Assembly (NCBI RefSeq): GCF_900102945.1
Contig: NZ_FNGI01000011.1
Location: 62,001-126,000 of the forward strand
Length of the DNA stretch: 64,000 nucleotides
Reading direction: 5' to 3'
Origin: Modicisalibacter muralis
GTDB taxonomy: Bacteria; Pseudomonadota; Gammaproteobacteria; Pseudomonadales; Halomonadaceae
Shown here: positions 27,937 to 38,199 of the stretch, piece by piece
Numbering within the stretch: position 1 is the stretch's first letter
Layout of the letters: every line of letters begins with the position of its first letter
Notes under the pieces: generated by a model
What the model was told of the DNA's origin: nothing
The model's input: only the letters and a program-made list of their open reading frames with translations
The model's database searches: none
Translations under genes and position numbers: made by a program

Positions 27937-28079
27937 GGAATCGCTGAATAAATTGCCGAACCGAATGCAGGGCAAGGCGCACGGAACACAGGAGGCGAGA
28001 CATAACGGGTAGTTAGGCGAGCCTTCGAGTACCGCGCAACGAAGCGATTCATCGGTGCAGGCATTTATACAGTGGTTCC
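27937..28079. mobile_element. MITE-like element, family 1, copy B
   Basis: 143 bp. Begins GGAATCGCTGAATAAAT and ends CATTTATACAGTGGTTCC, the same ends as copy A. It is flanked by a perfect CTAT duplication at 27933-27936 and 28080-28083. The right CTAT contains the stop codon (TAG on the minus strand) of the EmrB-like gene. No coding capacity. It fills the gap between the EmrB-like gene and the Mo-hydroxylase operon. Confidence 0.85.
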
Positions 28080-29633
28080 CTATGCGTCGAGGCGCCGGAG
28101 CAACAACACCAGCGGCACGCAGGCCAGATAGATCAACCCCAGCCATAGGAAGATATCGTTGTAGGCCAGTGCTTCGGCCTGCTGAGTAACACGCTGCGCG
28201 AGCATGCCGATGGCGGCCCGGTAAGGCTCGGCGACGTGGCCTTCGAACAGCGCCTGATACTGGGCAAGCTCGGCCACGACCACTTGGCGCCCACTATCGA
28301 CCGCGACGATCAGCTGATTCCAGTGAAAGTCCTCGCGCATGTCGAGCACGGTATCGAGCAACGCCAACCCCACCGCGCCACCCAGGTTGCGCATCACATT
28401 GTAGAGCCCGCTGGCATTGCTCACTTCGGCGGCGGGCAGCGTGCCGAGCGCGATGCGCGAGGCGGGTATCAGGCACATGATCAACCCCAGGCCGCGCACC
28501 ACCTGCGGCCAGAAAAACTGCCAGAAACCGGACTCGACGGTGAGGTTGGCGTTCATCACCGTGCCGGTACCGACCAGCAGCAGGCCGAAGAACAACAACA
28601 CACGCAGGTCGAGCTGGTTGGACAACTTGCCGATCAGTGGCGCGGCGAAGAACATCGCGACGCCGGTCACCGACATGATCTCGCCGATCTGCAGGCTCGA
28701 ATAGCCGCGCACCTGACCCAGGAACAACGGCATCAGATAGACCAGCCCATACAGCGCGATGCCGATCACGAAGCCGAGCCCGGTGCCCAGCGCGAAGTTG
28801 CGGTTGGCGAAGGCATGCAGGTCGACGATCGGATAGGCAGTGGTCAGCGTGCGGCGAAAGAACCACACGGCCGAGGCCGCGCAGACCAGCGTCAAGGCGA
28901 GAATTTCGTGGCTGGCGAACCAATCCTCGCCGGGGCCCTCCTCGAGCACGAACTCCAGCGTGCCGAGAAACACCGCCAACAGCAGCAGACCGATGATATC
29001 CAGCCGGCGCGCCGCGTCGCGGTCGCCCTTGTCGATATCGAGAAACTTCCAGGCCGCCCAGGTCACCACGATGCCAGGGATCACGTTGGCCAGAAACAGC
29101 CAATGCCAACTGGCGAGTTGGGTGATGTAACCGCCGACCGTGGGCCCGATCGAAGGCGCCATGGTCACGACCATGCCGATCACCGCCTGCACGCTGCCCA
29201 TCGCGCGACGCGGGAAGATCGAGAAGCTCACCGCGAAGGTGATCGGAATCATCGCCCCGCCCATGAACCCCTGGATGGCGCGCAGCACGATCAATTGCTC
29301 GATCGAGGTCGCCAGCGCGCAACCCAGGCTGGCCAAAGTGAAACCGGCACTGGAGATCACGAAGGCAATGCGTGTCGAGAGAATGCGGCAGAGCATGCCC
29401 GACAACGGGATCATCACGACTTCGGCAATCAGGTAGGAGGTCTGAACCCACGAGATCTCGTCGCTGCTGGCCGAGACGCCGGCCTGAATCTCGATCAGTG
29501 AACTGGCGACGATCTGGATATCGAGCACCGCCATGAACATGCCGAACACCGCGGCGATAAAACCCAGCCGCTGCGGCCAGGGCGGCATGTCGCTGACGCC
29601 ATGGGCCGAAGACGACGCGACAGCCTCGTTCAC
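28080..29633 (-). CDS. MFS multidrug efflux transporter, DHA2 (EmrB) family
   Basis: 517 residues, about 14 transmembrane helices. Starts with a GTG that overlaps the EmrA-like stop (GTGA). Contains the MFS loop pattern and motif C-like IPITFAVSFSIFPRRAMGSVQAVIGMVVTMAPSIGP. It probably exports drugs or hydrophobic weak acids with its HlyD partner and an unlinked outer-membrane channel. Its TAG stop lies in the target duplication of MITE copy B. Confidence 0.9.
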   Translation of the reverse strand: MNEAVASSSAHGVSDMPPWPQRLGFIAAVFGMFMAVLDIQIVASSLIEIQAGVSASSDEISWVQTSYLIAEVVMIPLSGMLCRILSTRIAFVISSAGFTLASLGCALATSIEQLIVLRAIQGFMGGAMIPITFAVSFSIFPRRAMGSVQAVIGMVVTMAPSIGPTVGGYITQLASWHWLFLANVIPGIVVTWAAWKFLDIDKGDRDAARRLDIIGLLLLAVFLGTLEFVLEEGPGEDWFASHEILALTLVCAASAVWFFRRTLTTAYPIVDLHAFANRNFALGTGLGFVIGIALYGLVYLMPLFLGQVRGYSSLQIGEIMSVTGVAMFFAAPLIGKLSNQLDLRVLLFFGLLLVGTGTVMNANLTVESGFWQFFWPQVVRGLGLIMCLIPASRIALGTLPAAEVSNASGLYNVMRNLGGAVGLALLDTVLDMREDFHWNQLIVAVDSGRQVVVAELAQYQALFEGHVAEPYRAAIGMLAQRVTQQAEALAYNDIFLWLGLIYLACVPLVLLLRRLDA

Positions 29634-30724
29634 GAGGCCGCTTCCTCGCCATGCTGCCCAGCGGCCACTCGACGGTAGGTCGCCGCGCTGTCGGTTTCGC
29701 GAGTGTCGATCTCGGGCACCACGGAGAGCCCCGCGCGTAGCCGGTCGAGCGCCTCGTCGGGGCCGGTGACGCGGATCTTCACCGGCACGCGCTGGACGAT
29801 CTTGTTGAAGTTGCCGGTGGCGTTGTCGCGTGGCAGCAGGCTGAACTGGGTGCCGGTGGCCGGCGCGAGGCTATCGACCACGCCCTCGAAGGTGACATCG
29901 GGGTAGGCATCGACGTACAGCGTGACCGGTTGGCCGACGCGCATGCGCGCGGTCTGGGTTTCCTTGTAGTTAGCGATCACATACGCCGACTCCACCGGTA
30001 CCAGTTGCATCAGCGTCAGCGCGGGTTGCGCCAGATCGCCGGCCGCCACGGTGATGTTGCCGACCACGCCGTCACGCGGCGCACGCAGCCGCGTCTTGTC
30101 GAGCTGATGGCGGGCATAGGCCAGATCGGCACCGGCCGCATCGAGGTTCGCCTCGGCGCTCTCGACGCCGGCCTGGTTGACGGCCAGCCGACGTTTCGCC
30201 GACACCACCGCGGCGCGGCGTGCGGCCAGCGTCGATTCGGCGATCGCCAGCGCCGCCTGATCGTCCTCGCGGCGCTGGCGCGACACGAATTGGCGCGATG
30301 CCAGCGACTGCGAACGCGCCAGATGCTGACGCGCGCGTTCGACCTCGGCATTGGCCGCGTCCACCTGGGCCTTGGCCTCGTCGATAGCTGCCTCGTTCAA
30401 GGCCAGTTGACGCTTGGCACGCACCAGCTCCGCCGCCGCCACCGCCTGCTGCGCCTCGGCCTGGGCGACGCGAGCGCGATAGTCGCTGTCATCCAGACGC
30501 ACCAGCACCTGGCCACGGCTGACCAACTGATTGTCGTCGACCGCGACATCGACCACCCGCGCCGAAACTTGGGCACGCAGCGCCACGCTGTCGGTATGCA
30601 CGTAGGCGTTGTCGGTCTCCTCGATGAAGCGCCCGACGCTCCACCAGCCGATACCCCACCAGACCAGTGCCACGAGCGCCACCACGACGGCCAGTGCCAC
30701 TGCTATCTTGCCACCTTGCTTCAT
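29630..30724 (-). CDS. HlyD-family periplasmic adaptor (EmrA-like)
   Basis: 364 residues: one N-terminal membrane segment (IAVALAVVVALVALVWWGIGW), biotinyl-lipoyl-like half (TDSVALRAQVSARVVDVAVDDNQLVSRGQVLVRLDD), a long alpha-helical hairpin, then the second lipoyl half (LRAPRDGVVGNITVAAGDLAQP). It links the MFS pump to the outer membrane. First gene of the pump operon, divergent from a TetR gene with a shared operator. Confidence 0.9.
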   Translation of the reverse strand: MKQGGKIAVALAVVVALVALVWWGIGWWSVGRFIEETDNAYVHTDSVALRAQVSARVVDVAVDDNQLVSRGQVLVRLDDSDYRARVAQAEAQQAVAAAELVRAKRQLALNEAAIDEAKAQVDAANAEVERARQHLARSQSLASRQFVSRQRREDDQAALAIAESTLAARRAAVVSAKRRLAVNQAGVESAEANLDAAGADLAYARHQLDKTRLRAPRDGVVGNITVAAGDLAQPALTLMQLVPVESAYVIANYKETQTARMRVGQPVTLYVDAYPDVTFEGVVDSLAPATGTQFSLLPRDNATGNFNKIVQRVPVKIRVTGPDEALDRLRAGLSVVPEIDTRETDSAATYRRVAAGQHGEEAAS

Positions 30725-30793
30725 GTTCGCCCCCGGCGATCAACCTCGCAGCCCGAGCGGGCCGCAGGTGCGGTCACTCTCGCTTGAAACCCA

Positions 30794-30815
30794 TAGTGTA
30801 ATGAAGGTTACACTA
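30794..30815. promoter_or_regulatory. Palindromic operator between emrA-like and tetR-like genes
   Basis: TAGTGTAA, six bases, then TTACACTA: a perfect 8-bp inverted repeat in the 147-bp divergent gap. Size and position fit a TetR-family operator controlling both directions. Confidence 0.85.
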
Positions 30816-30871
30816 CATATCCATCTCGACTAGACTGATACTCGCACGTTGATTGTTGTCCAGGAGTCAGG

Positions 30872-31516
30872 ATGCCGAAGACCGAGCAGAAAGCTGTGCC
30901 TCCCCTGTCCACCCCGCGTGGCGTGGCGCGTCGCGAGCGCCTTTTGGAAGCCGCCCACGACGTCTTTCTCGAGCAGGGTTATGCCGGCGCCAGCGTCAAC
31001 GAGATCGTCGCCCGCGCCGGAGGCTCGCTGGCCACGCTCTACAAGCAGTTCGGCAACAAGGAGGGGCTGTTCATGGCGGCCCTGGAACGTCATGCGGCGA
31101 CCGCCTGGGCGGCGCTCGAGGAAGGCCGCCGAGAACACCGGGCGCCGGAACAGGTACTGTTCGAGCTGGGACGGCGCATGCTCGACCTGGTCCTCGACCC
31201 GGCCGGAATACGCTTGGTGAGGGGCCTGGCGTTCGAGGCAGAGCGCACCCCGACACTCGGCGAACTGTTTCTCGCCCACGGCCCGGATCGCACGCGCCAC
31301 GAGCTCGCCGACTACCTGCGCGATCAGGTCGCCTGTGGCCGCCTGACGCTCGACGATCCCCGCGAGGCATCGGGCCTGTTCATGGGCATGTTGCTCGGCG
31401 AATGGCACATCGATGCCTTGCTCGGGCGTGAGGTTGCGATCACTGCCGAACAGCGCGATGCCCGCGCCCGGCACTGCGTTGACATCTTCCTACGCGGCAC
31501 CGAGGCAAAACGCTGA
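30872..31516 (+). CDS. TetR/AcrR family transcriptional repressor
   Basis: 214 residues. N-terminal helix-turn-helix (RRERLLEAAHDVFLEQGYAGASVNEIVARAGGSLATLYKQFGNKEGLF) and a C-terminal ligand domain similar to AefR-type regulators. Start has AGGAG upstream. Divergent from the efflux pair, with the TAGTGTAA palindrome 57 bp before its start, so it most likely represses the pump and itself. Confidence 0.9.
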   Translation: MPKTEQKAVPPLSTPRGVARRERLLEAAHDVFLEQGYAGASVNEIVARAGGSLATLYKQFGNKEGLFMAALERHAATAWAALEEGRREHRAPEQVLFELGRRMLDLVLDPAGIRLVRGLAFEAERTPTLGELFLAHGPDRTRHELADYLRDQVACGRLTLDDPREASGLFMGMLLGEWHIDALLGREVAITAEQRDARARHCVDIFLRGTEAKR

Positions 31517-31534
31517 CCGGCATCTTGGCCGCGC

Positions 31535-32116
31535 TCAGGAAGAATACGTCAGCGTCAGCACCTGGCCATTCAATGCGCGCCCCGCGCCACCCGCGAGAAA
31601 ACGCGCGCAATCGGCCACCGAGGCACTCGATGCGCCTTGCGGGCAGAGCAGATTGACACGAATACCCGACCCGGCCGTATCGGCAAGGCGCCGCACCAGC
31701 GCCGCCAGTGCCTCGCGCACCATGCTCGCCGCGTGGCTATCGCCATCGGGCGCTACCGCCACCAAGCGTCCACCGCCACGGCCATGCATCCAGGCGCGAG
31801 CGACCTGCAGCAGACTCGATGGACCGGCGACCTGCTCCGCCAGACGCGATTCCAGGGCCACGCTGCGCGGCAGTGCCTGTGGCGCGCAGACCAGCACGTC
31901 GAGCCGCCCCAGCCGACTCAGCAGCGTATCCAGCGCGCCCTCGCCGGCCACCACGCCGAAGCGGTCGTCGCGCTCGCCGCCGAGCCCATCGAGCACGTGC
32001 TCCAGGCTAGCGGCATCCGGCGTCAATAGCGCCACGCTGGCGCCTTCTTCGAGAAAGGCCCGTGACAGCGACTCGAGCAATTCGCCGCCACCGGCGATCA
32101 GCACGCGTTTGCGCAT
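31535..32116 (-). CDS. SDR-like protein without the catalytic Tyr-Lys pair
   Basis: 193 residues with a Rossmann start (KRVLIAGGGELLESLSRAFLEEGA) and an SDR-like C-terminus (GSGIRVNLLCPQG, FLAGGAGRALNGQVLTL). Where active enzymes have YxxxK, this protein reads ASMVREALAALVRRLA, so oxidoreductase activity is doubtful. It is the last gene of the TRAP transporter operon (10 bp after the large permease stop, with AAGGA before the ATG), which suggests a role linked to the imported substrate. Confidence 0.75.
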   Translation of the reverse strand: MRKRVLIAGGGELLESLSRAFLEEGASVALLTPDAASLEHVLDGLGGERDDRFGVVAGEGALDTLLSRLGRLDVLVCAPQALPRSVALESRLAEQVAGPSSLLQVARAWMHGRGGGRLVAVAPDGDSHAASMVREALAALVRRLADTAGSGIRVNLLCPQGASSASVADCARFLAGGAGRALNGQVLTLTYSS

Positions 32117-32126
32117 CCGGCGTTCC

Positions 32127-33482
32127 TTAGATCAGCCCGGGCAGCCACAGCACCAGGGACGGGAAGACGATGCAAAGAATCAGCCCCGTCAGTTGCAGCA
32201 ACACGAACGGGATGATCGAGCGATAGATGGTGCCGATGCCGATCTGCCCCTGGGTAATGCCCTTGAGATAGAACAGCGCATAACCGAATGGCGGCGTGAG
32301 GAAGCTGGTCTGCAGGTTGATCGCCACCAGAATGGCGAACCAGATCATCAGTCCCTGGCCCGACATGCCGTAACCGAAATCGAGCAACTCGACCACCGGG
32401 ACCAACAGCGGTAGCACCACGAAGCTGATCTCGATCCACTCCAGAAAGAAGCCCAGCACGAAGATGATACCCATCACCAAAAGCAGCAGCCCGTAGGGGC
32501 CCAGCCCGGTACCGGTGATCATCTCCTCGATCATCGAGTCGCCACCCAGGCGCTTGAACACCACCGAGAAGCAGGTCGCGCCGATCACCACGAACAGGAT
32601 CATCGCCGAGGTACGCGAGGTGTCACGCACGGCATCGCGTAAGGTCGCGAAATCCAGGCTGCGCATCAACGCGGCCAGCAGCAGGCTGCCCAGCGCACCG
32701 ATGGCCGCTGCCTCGGTGGGCGTGGCGATACCCGCCATGATCGAACCCAGCACGGCAACGATCAGCACCACCGGGCCGAGCAGATCGCGCGCCAGCGCCA
32801 ACGGTAGCGGCGTGGTGTCGGCATCGATGGCGTCGGGATCGGCCAGCGGCGCCCAATCCGGCTTGAGCCGCGCGGTGACCAGCAGGTAAACGATGTACAA
32901 CACGCCCAGCAATAGCCCCGGTATCAGCGCGGCCTTGAACAGATCGCCCACCGAAACCTGCAGGATCGAGCCCATCAGCACCAGCATGATCGATGGCGGA
33001 ATGAGAATGCCCAGGGTGCCCGAGGCGGCGATCACCCCACAGGCCATCTCGGGATGGTAGCCCTGCTTGAGCATCACCGGCAGCGCCAACAGGCCGAGCA
33101 TCACCACCGAGGCGCCGATGATCCCGGTACTCGCGGCCATGATCACGCCAAGCACCGCTACCGACACCGCAAGCCCGCCATGGGTGCGCCCGAACAGCCG
33201 CTGCAGAGTCAGCAACAGGCTCTTGGCGATCCCCGAGCGCTCCAGCATCAGGCCCATGAACACGAACAGCGGAATCGCGATCATCAGCCAGTTTTCGATC
33301 ACCCCACCAAAGATGCGCGAACCGACCGTGCCCAGAAACGGGATCGGGATGCCACCGATGAAGGCGAAGGCGATGCCCAGCCCACCCAACAGGAAGGCCA
33401 CCGGATAGCCGCTGAAGATACCCGCCAGCAGGGTGACGATCATCAGCAGGGCCAACGCATATTCAGCCACGAATTCAGCCAT
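32127..33482 (-). CDS. TRAP transporter large permease (DctM-like)
   Basis: 451 residues with about 12 membrane helices. ASTGIIGASVVMLGLLALP and CGVIAASGTLGILIPPS are characteristic DctM blocks. It forms the sodium-coupled transport channel with the small subunit. The start at 33482 overlaps the end of the small-permease gene by eight bases; a longer frame to 33542 lacks support. Confidence 0.92.
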   Translation of the reverse strand: MAEFVAEYALALLMIVTLLAGIFSGYPVAFLLGGLGIAFAFIGGIPIPFLGTVGSRIFGGVIENWLMIAIPLFVFMGLMLERSGIAKSLLLTLQRLFGRTHGGLAVSVAVLGVIMAASTGIIGASVVMLGLLALPVMLKQGYHPEMACGVIAASGTLGILIPPSIMLVLMGSILQVSVGDLFKAALIPGLLLGVLYIVYLLVTARLKPDWAPLADPDAIDADTTPLPLALARDLLGPVVLIVAVLGSIMAGIATPTEAAAIGALGSLLLAALMRSLDFATLRDAVRDTSRTSAMILFVVIGATCFSVVFKRLGGDSMIEEMITGTGLGPYGLLLLVMGIIFVLGFFLEWIEISFVVLPLLVPVVELLDFGYGMSGQGLMIWFAILVAINLQTSFLTPPFGYALFYLKGITQGQIGIGTIYRSIIPFVLLQLTGLILCIVFPSLVLWLPGLI

Positions 33483-34110
33483 GCATCGGCTCCTTGTCGG
33501 TGTGGGGGGAAGGCAGCCGCGCCGGATCGAAGAGTCCCGCAAGCTTCTCGAGAACCTGCCCGAATGCGCCCAGCGCCAGGAAAACCAGGCCGATGGGCAG
33601 CATCGCCTTGATCAGGTAGCGATCGGTCAAGCCGCCATAGTTGGATTGTTCGCCCGACAGATAGGACATCCTGACGAAGTGCTCGGACAGCCAGGCGATC
33701 AGCAGGCAGAACGGAATCAACATCAGCAGATGGCCGAGAATATCGACGATCGCTCGACCGCGCGGCGACAGCCTGTGATAGACCAGGTCGACACGCACAT
33801 GGCTATCGTGATGCAGCGCGTAAGTGCCGCCGAACAGCGTCAGGATGCCGAACAGGTGCCACTGCAATTCGGTCACGCTATTGATGGTCAAGCCATCGCC
33901 GAACAACAGCACCTCGCCTTCCCAGCGAGCGATCGTATTGATGCCCAGGAAATTGAGCGCAACCGTGGTGAGTACGGCCAGCATCACCAGCAAGACCAGC
34001 CAACTGGTGATGCGACCGACGACCAGCCCCAGCCCGACCAACGGTCGGGCCAGGCCGGCACTCACCGCCGCGCCACGCTCGCGCCAGGGCGCAAGAGGGG
34101 CGTGAGGCAT
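33475..34110 (-). CDS. TRAP transporter small permease (DctQ-like)
   Basis: 211 residues with four main membrane helices and the DctQ pattern WEGEVLLFGDG and GTYALHHDSHVRVDLVYHRLSPRGR. Its ATG shares one base with the stop of the binding-protein gene (TGATG), so the operon is translationally linked. Confidence 0.9.
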   Translation of the reverse strand: MPHAPLAPWRERGAAVSAGLARPLVGLGLVVGRITSWLVLLVMLAVLTTVALNFLGINTIARWEGEVLLFGDGLTINSVTELQWHLFGILTLFGGTYALHHDSHVRVDLVYHRLSPRGRAIVDILGHLLMLIPFCLLIAWLSEHFVRMSYLSGEQSNYGGLTDRYLIKAMLPIGLVFLALGAFGQVLEKLAGLFDPARLPSPHTDKEPMHG

Positions 34111-35198
34111 CAGCTCTCTCCTTGGGCCGCGTCAACCGGAATGGGCGCGGGTAGTTCCTGCAGCTCGTACCACGCCTCGATCAGCCCGACGTGCTCCATC
34201 AATGACTCGTAGGCTTCCTTGAAGGCCGGGTTGTTGGCCATTTCTTCCTTGCGCACCTCGACCCAGGCGTTCTGCAGCGCCTCAATCACCGGATCCGGGA
34301 AGCGCCTGACCTCGACACCGCTCTCTTCGAGCTCGCGAATGGTGCGCACCTGCTGCGGCGGCGCCACGGCCATCGACCACTGCAGGGTAGCGCGGCAGGC
34401 AGTTTCGAACTGCGCCTTGCGCTCCTCGCTGTACTCGTCCCAGACGGCCTGGTTGACGATCAGCGAGAACCAGCTCGCGCTCTGATGCCAGCCGGGGAAA
34501 TAGTAATACTTGGCGATATCGTCGAAGCCCATCGCCTTATCGACCTGCGGAATCGAGAACTCGGTAGCGTCGATGCGCCCGCGCTCGAGCGACAGATAGA
34601 TCTCGCCGCCAGGGATCAACTGCGTCGAGGCGCCGAGCTTGTTGAGCACGCGCGCGCCCAGGCCGGAAATACGCATCGACAGGCCCTCGAAATCCTCGGG
34701 GGTGTTGATCTCCTTGTTGTACCAACCGCCGGTTTCCTGCGGCGAGATGAAGCACGGCAACACCTTCACGCCGTAAGGGTCATAGGCTTGCTGTAGCAGC
34801 TCGGTGCCCTCGCCGGCCCACATCCATGACATGAAGGCTTCGGGCGACGGGCCGAATGGCAAGGCCCCATACAGATTGGTGATCGGCACCGTGCCGGCCC
34901 AGTAACCGATCCAGTCCCAGCCGGCCTGAATGGCACCCGAGGAAACCGAGTTGAACACCTCGAAGGGGGGTACCAGATCGCCCGGCTCATGAATTTCCAG
35001 CGACACCTCGCCACCAGTGGCTTTCTGCAACTCCTCGGATAACCGCACGGCGCCGGCGCCGAGGAAGTTCTGGGTCGAGAAGACACTGGCAGTATTGAGC
35101 TTCTCGGGCCCGGCGGCCAGCGCCGGCGCAACCATCATCGTGGTCGCGGCCGCGCCGATCGCGACGGCTATCAGGGAACGAGCGAAAACATGTGGCAT
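34110..35198 (-). CDS. TRAP transporter periplasmic binding protein (DctP-like)
   Basis: 362 residues with a Sec signal (SLIAVAIGAAATTMMVAPALA). The core resembles the TakP-type 2-oxo-acid or monocarboxylate binding branch: GWDWIGYWAG, INTPEDFEGLSMRISGLGARVL, ATEFSIPQVDKAMGFDDIAKYYYFPGWH. The conserved Arg in LSMRIS is the expected carboxylate clamp. Start at 35198 has AAGGAG upstream. A sigma-54 promoter stands about 55-70 bp before the start. Substrate not known. Confidence 0.9.
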   Translation of the reverse strand: MPHVFARSLIAVAIGAAATTMMVAPALAAGPEKLNTASVFSTQNFLGAGAVRLSEELQKATGGEVSLEIHEPGDLVPPFEVFNSVSSGAIQAGWDWIGYWAGTVPITNLYGALPFGPSPEAFMSWMWAGEGTELLQQAYDPYGVKVLPCFISPQETGGWYNKEINTPEDFEGLSMRISGLGARVLNKLGASTQLIPGGEIYLSLERGRIDATEFSIPQVDKAMGFDDIAKYYYFPGWHQSASWFSLIVNQAVWDEYSEERKAQFETACRATLQWSMAVAPPQQVRTIRELEESGVEVRRFPDPVIEALQNAWVEVRKEEMANNPAFKEAYESLMEHVGLIEAWYELQELPAPIPVDAAQGES

Positions 35199-35252
35199 GA
35201 CTGACTCCTTGCAGTTGTTGTTGTAAGCCATGAAAGGCTACCAACCCACTAA

Positions 35253-35268
35253 CGCAAGGAGACTGCCA
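35253..35268 (-). promoter_or_regulatory. Sigma-54 promoter of the TRAP operon
   Basis: On the minus strand the sequence reads TGGCAGTCTCCTTGCG: the invariant GG and GC are exactly ten bases apart, and it matches consensus TGGCAC-N5-TTGCA except at two non-invariant bases. The predicted transcription start near 35242 leaves a leader of about 44 bases before the binding-protein gene. Confidence 0.85.
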
Positions 35269-35376
35269 GTTGAACAAATTCTCTTGTTAAACAAAATGTT
35301 GCGTATGGAAGGAGATATGATTCGGCACTCCGCAACGGTAGCGTCAAGCGATTGGAGAGGCAGGCACCGAATTACG

Positions 35377-35465
35377 TCCGGAAATTCGGACGCTTATGTC
35401 ATCGGCATGCGCGGTGAGTATCGCTCGACGCGTCCGACATTCCGGTCGACGTCCGAAATACCGGA
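35377..35465. promoter_or_regulatory. Three TCCG-N6-CGG(A/T) dyads, likely enhancer sites
   Basis: 14-bp elements at 35377-35390 (TCCGGAAATTCGGA), 35433-35446 (TCCGACATTCCGGT) and 35452-35465 (TCCGAAATACCGGA). They lie roughly 135-225 bp upstream of the predicted sigma-54 start, the normal range for upstream activating sequences, and directly after the stop of the sigma-54 activator gene. Confidence 0.8.
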
Positions 35466-35472
35466 AGCGGCC

Positions 35473-36867
<1,395 letters not shown>

Positions 36868-36960
36868 GCTTGGAATCCGTGTCGTGATCGTCGCCCCAGC
36901 ATTGCCAGAGACGCCGGCCACGACAAGGCGACCTTGGATGTAGCCCACTCCGGAAGGCGG

Positions 36961-38199
36961 CTACTCGGCGCTCCGTGCCTCGCTGCGACGCAGCTCGGCG
37001 ACATCGTCGACGCTGACGTCACCCGGCTGGCCACCCCAGGTGGTACGCAGGTAATTGACGAGTTCCGCCATCTGCGAATCATCCAGTTGCTGCGCGTAGC
37101 CGGGCATGGCCTGCATGCGCGCATGACCTGGAAAATCCTGGAGCGGGATGCCATCGAGCAGCACGGCAATCAGGTTGTGTGGGTCTTCCAGGCGCAGGGT
37201 CGAGTTGCTGGTCAATGGCACGATGGTATGGGGAATGCCCTCGCCGTTGGACCGATGACAGCCGGAACACAGATTCATATAGGTCAGTCGGGCCGGCGCT
37301 GGATCACCCTCAGCCTGCTTCGGATCAGCGCTGGCGATGGTCTCTGACGGCGTCTTTGGCGTCTCGACGCCGGTCAACAGGTAGGAGATCAACGCATCGA
37401 GGTCGGCGTCGGTCAGATAACGCGTGCCGTGAATCACGGCGGGAAACATCTCACCGTTGGCGGCACCCAGGCGCGACAGGCCGAGGCTGAGGTAAGACGC
37501 CAGCTTGTCGGGCGTCCAGCCGCGCTCCGCCAGCGCTTGCGGTGTGATGTCGGGTGGCCAGATGCGACCGAGGTTGCTGCCGCCGAGGTATTTATCCTCC
37601 TGTGTCTGCCCCATGAAGCCACGCGGCGTATGGCACTCGCCGCAGTGCCCCAACGCGGTGGCCAGGTAGCGTCCGCGATTCCAGGTTTCGGAGCGTTCGG
37701 GATTGGGCTCGAACGATCCCGACTCGAGGAACAGCAGGTTCCAGAACACCAGCCCCCAGCGCTGATTGAAGGGAAAGTTCAGCTCCGAGTCGGGGGCCTC
37801 ATGCTCGACCGGCTCCAGGCTCATCAGGTAGTGATAAATGGCGTTGGTATCTTCGCGCGTCAGCAGGCGGTAAGTCGTGTAGGGCATCGCCGGGTAGAGC
37901 TGATGGCCATCGCGGGCCTCGCCGGCATGCAGGGCACGGTAGAAATCTTCCTCGCTGTAAAGACCGATGCCGGTCTCGTCATCCGGCGTGATATTGGTGC
38001 CGTAGATCGTGCCGAACGGTGTCTTCAGGGGCCGACCGCCGGCATAGGCGGCGCCGCCCTCCGCGGTATGGCAAACGTAACAGTCGGCGGCGCGCGTCAG
38101 ATAGCGACCGCGCTCGATCACCGAATCATCGGCCGCCTGCCCGGCGAGCGGTATGAATGCCAGACCGACGAGCCCCATCGCGGCGGCGATACGCATCAT
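36961..38199 (-). CDS. Three-haem periplasmic cytochrome c of a Mo-hydroxylase complex
   Basis: 412 residues with a Sec signal (MGLVGLAFIPLAGQA) and three CxxCH sites: CYVCH near residue 40, CGECH near 190 and CSGCH near 313. The layout matches the cytochrome subunit of membrane alcohol dehydrogenases and nicotinate-dehydrogenase-type complexes. It would pass electrons from the Mo enzyme to the respiratory chain. An ATG at 38196 may be the true start (better spacing to AAGGAGG); either overlaps the preceding stop. Confidence 0.9.
   Translation of the reverse strand: MMRIAAAMGLVGLAFIPLAGQAADDSVIERGRYLTRAADCYVCHTAEGGAAYAGGRPLKTPFGTIYGTNITPDDETGIGLYSEEDFYRALHAGEARDGHQLYPAMPYTTYRLLTREDTNAIYHYLMSLEPVEHEAPDSELNFPFNQRWGLVFWNLLFLESGSFEPNPERSETWNRGRYLATALGHCGECHTPRGFMGQTQEDKYLGGSNLGRIWPPDITPQALAERGWTPDKLASYLSLGLSRLGAANGEMFPAVIHGTRYLTDADLDALISYLLTGVETPKTPSETIASADPKQAEGDPAPARLTYMNLCSGCHRSNGEGIPHTIVPLTSNSTLRLEDPHNLIAVLLDGIPLQDFPGHARMQAMPGYAQQLDDSQMAELVNYLRTTWGGQPGDVSVDDVAELRRSEARSAE

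Noticed and set aside
28236-29652. Long ORFs of 421 and 452 codons overlapping the EmrB-like gene in other frames
   Set aside because: Very rich in Arg, His, Asp and Gln, with no domains; the membrane protein in the EmrB frame is clearly the real gene.
35281-35375. Second sigma-54-like match, TGACGC-N5-GTTGC near 35332-35347 on the minus strand
   Set aside because: The invariant GG at -24 is GA; the site at 35253-35268 is much better and better placed.
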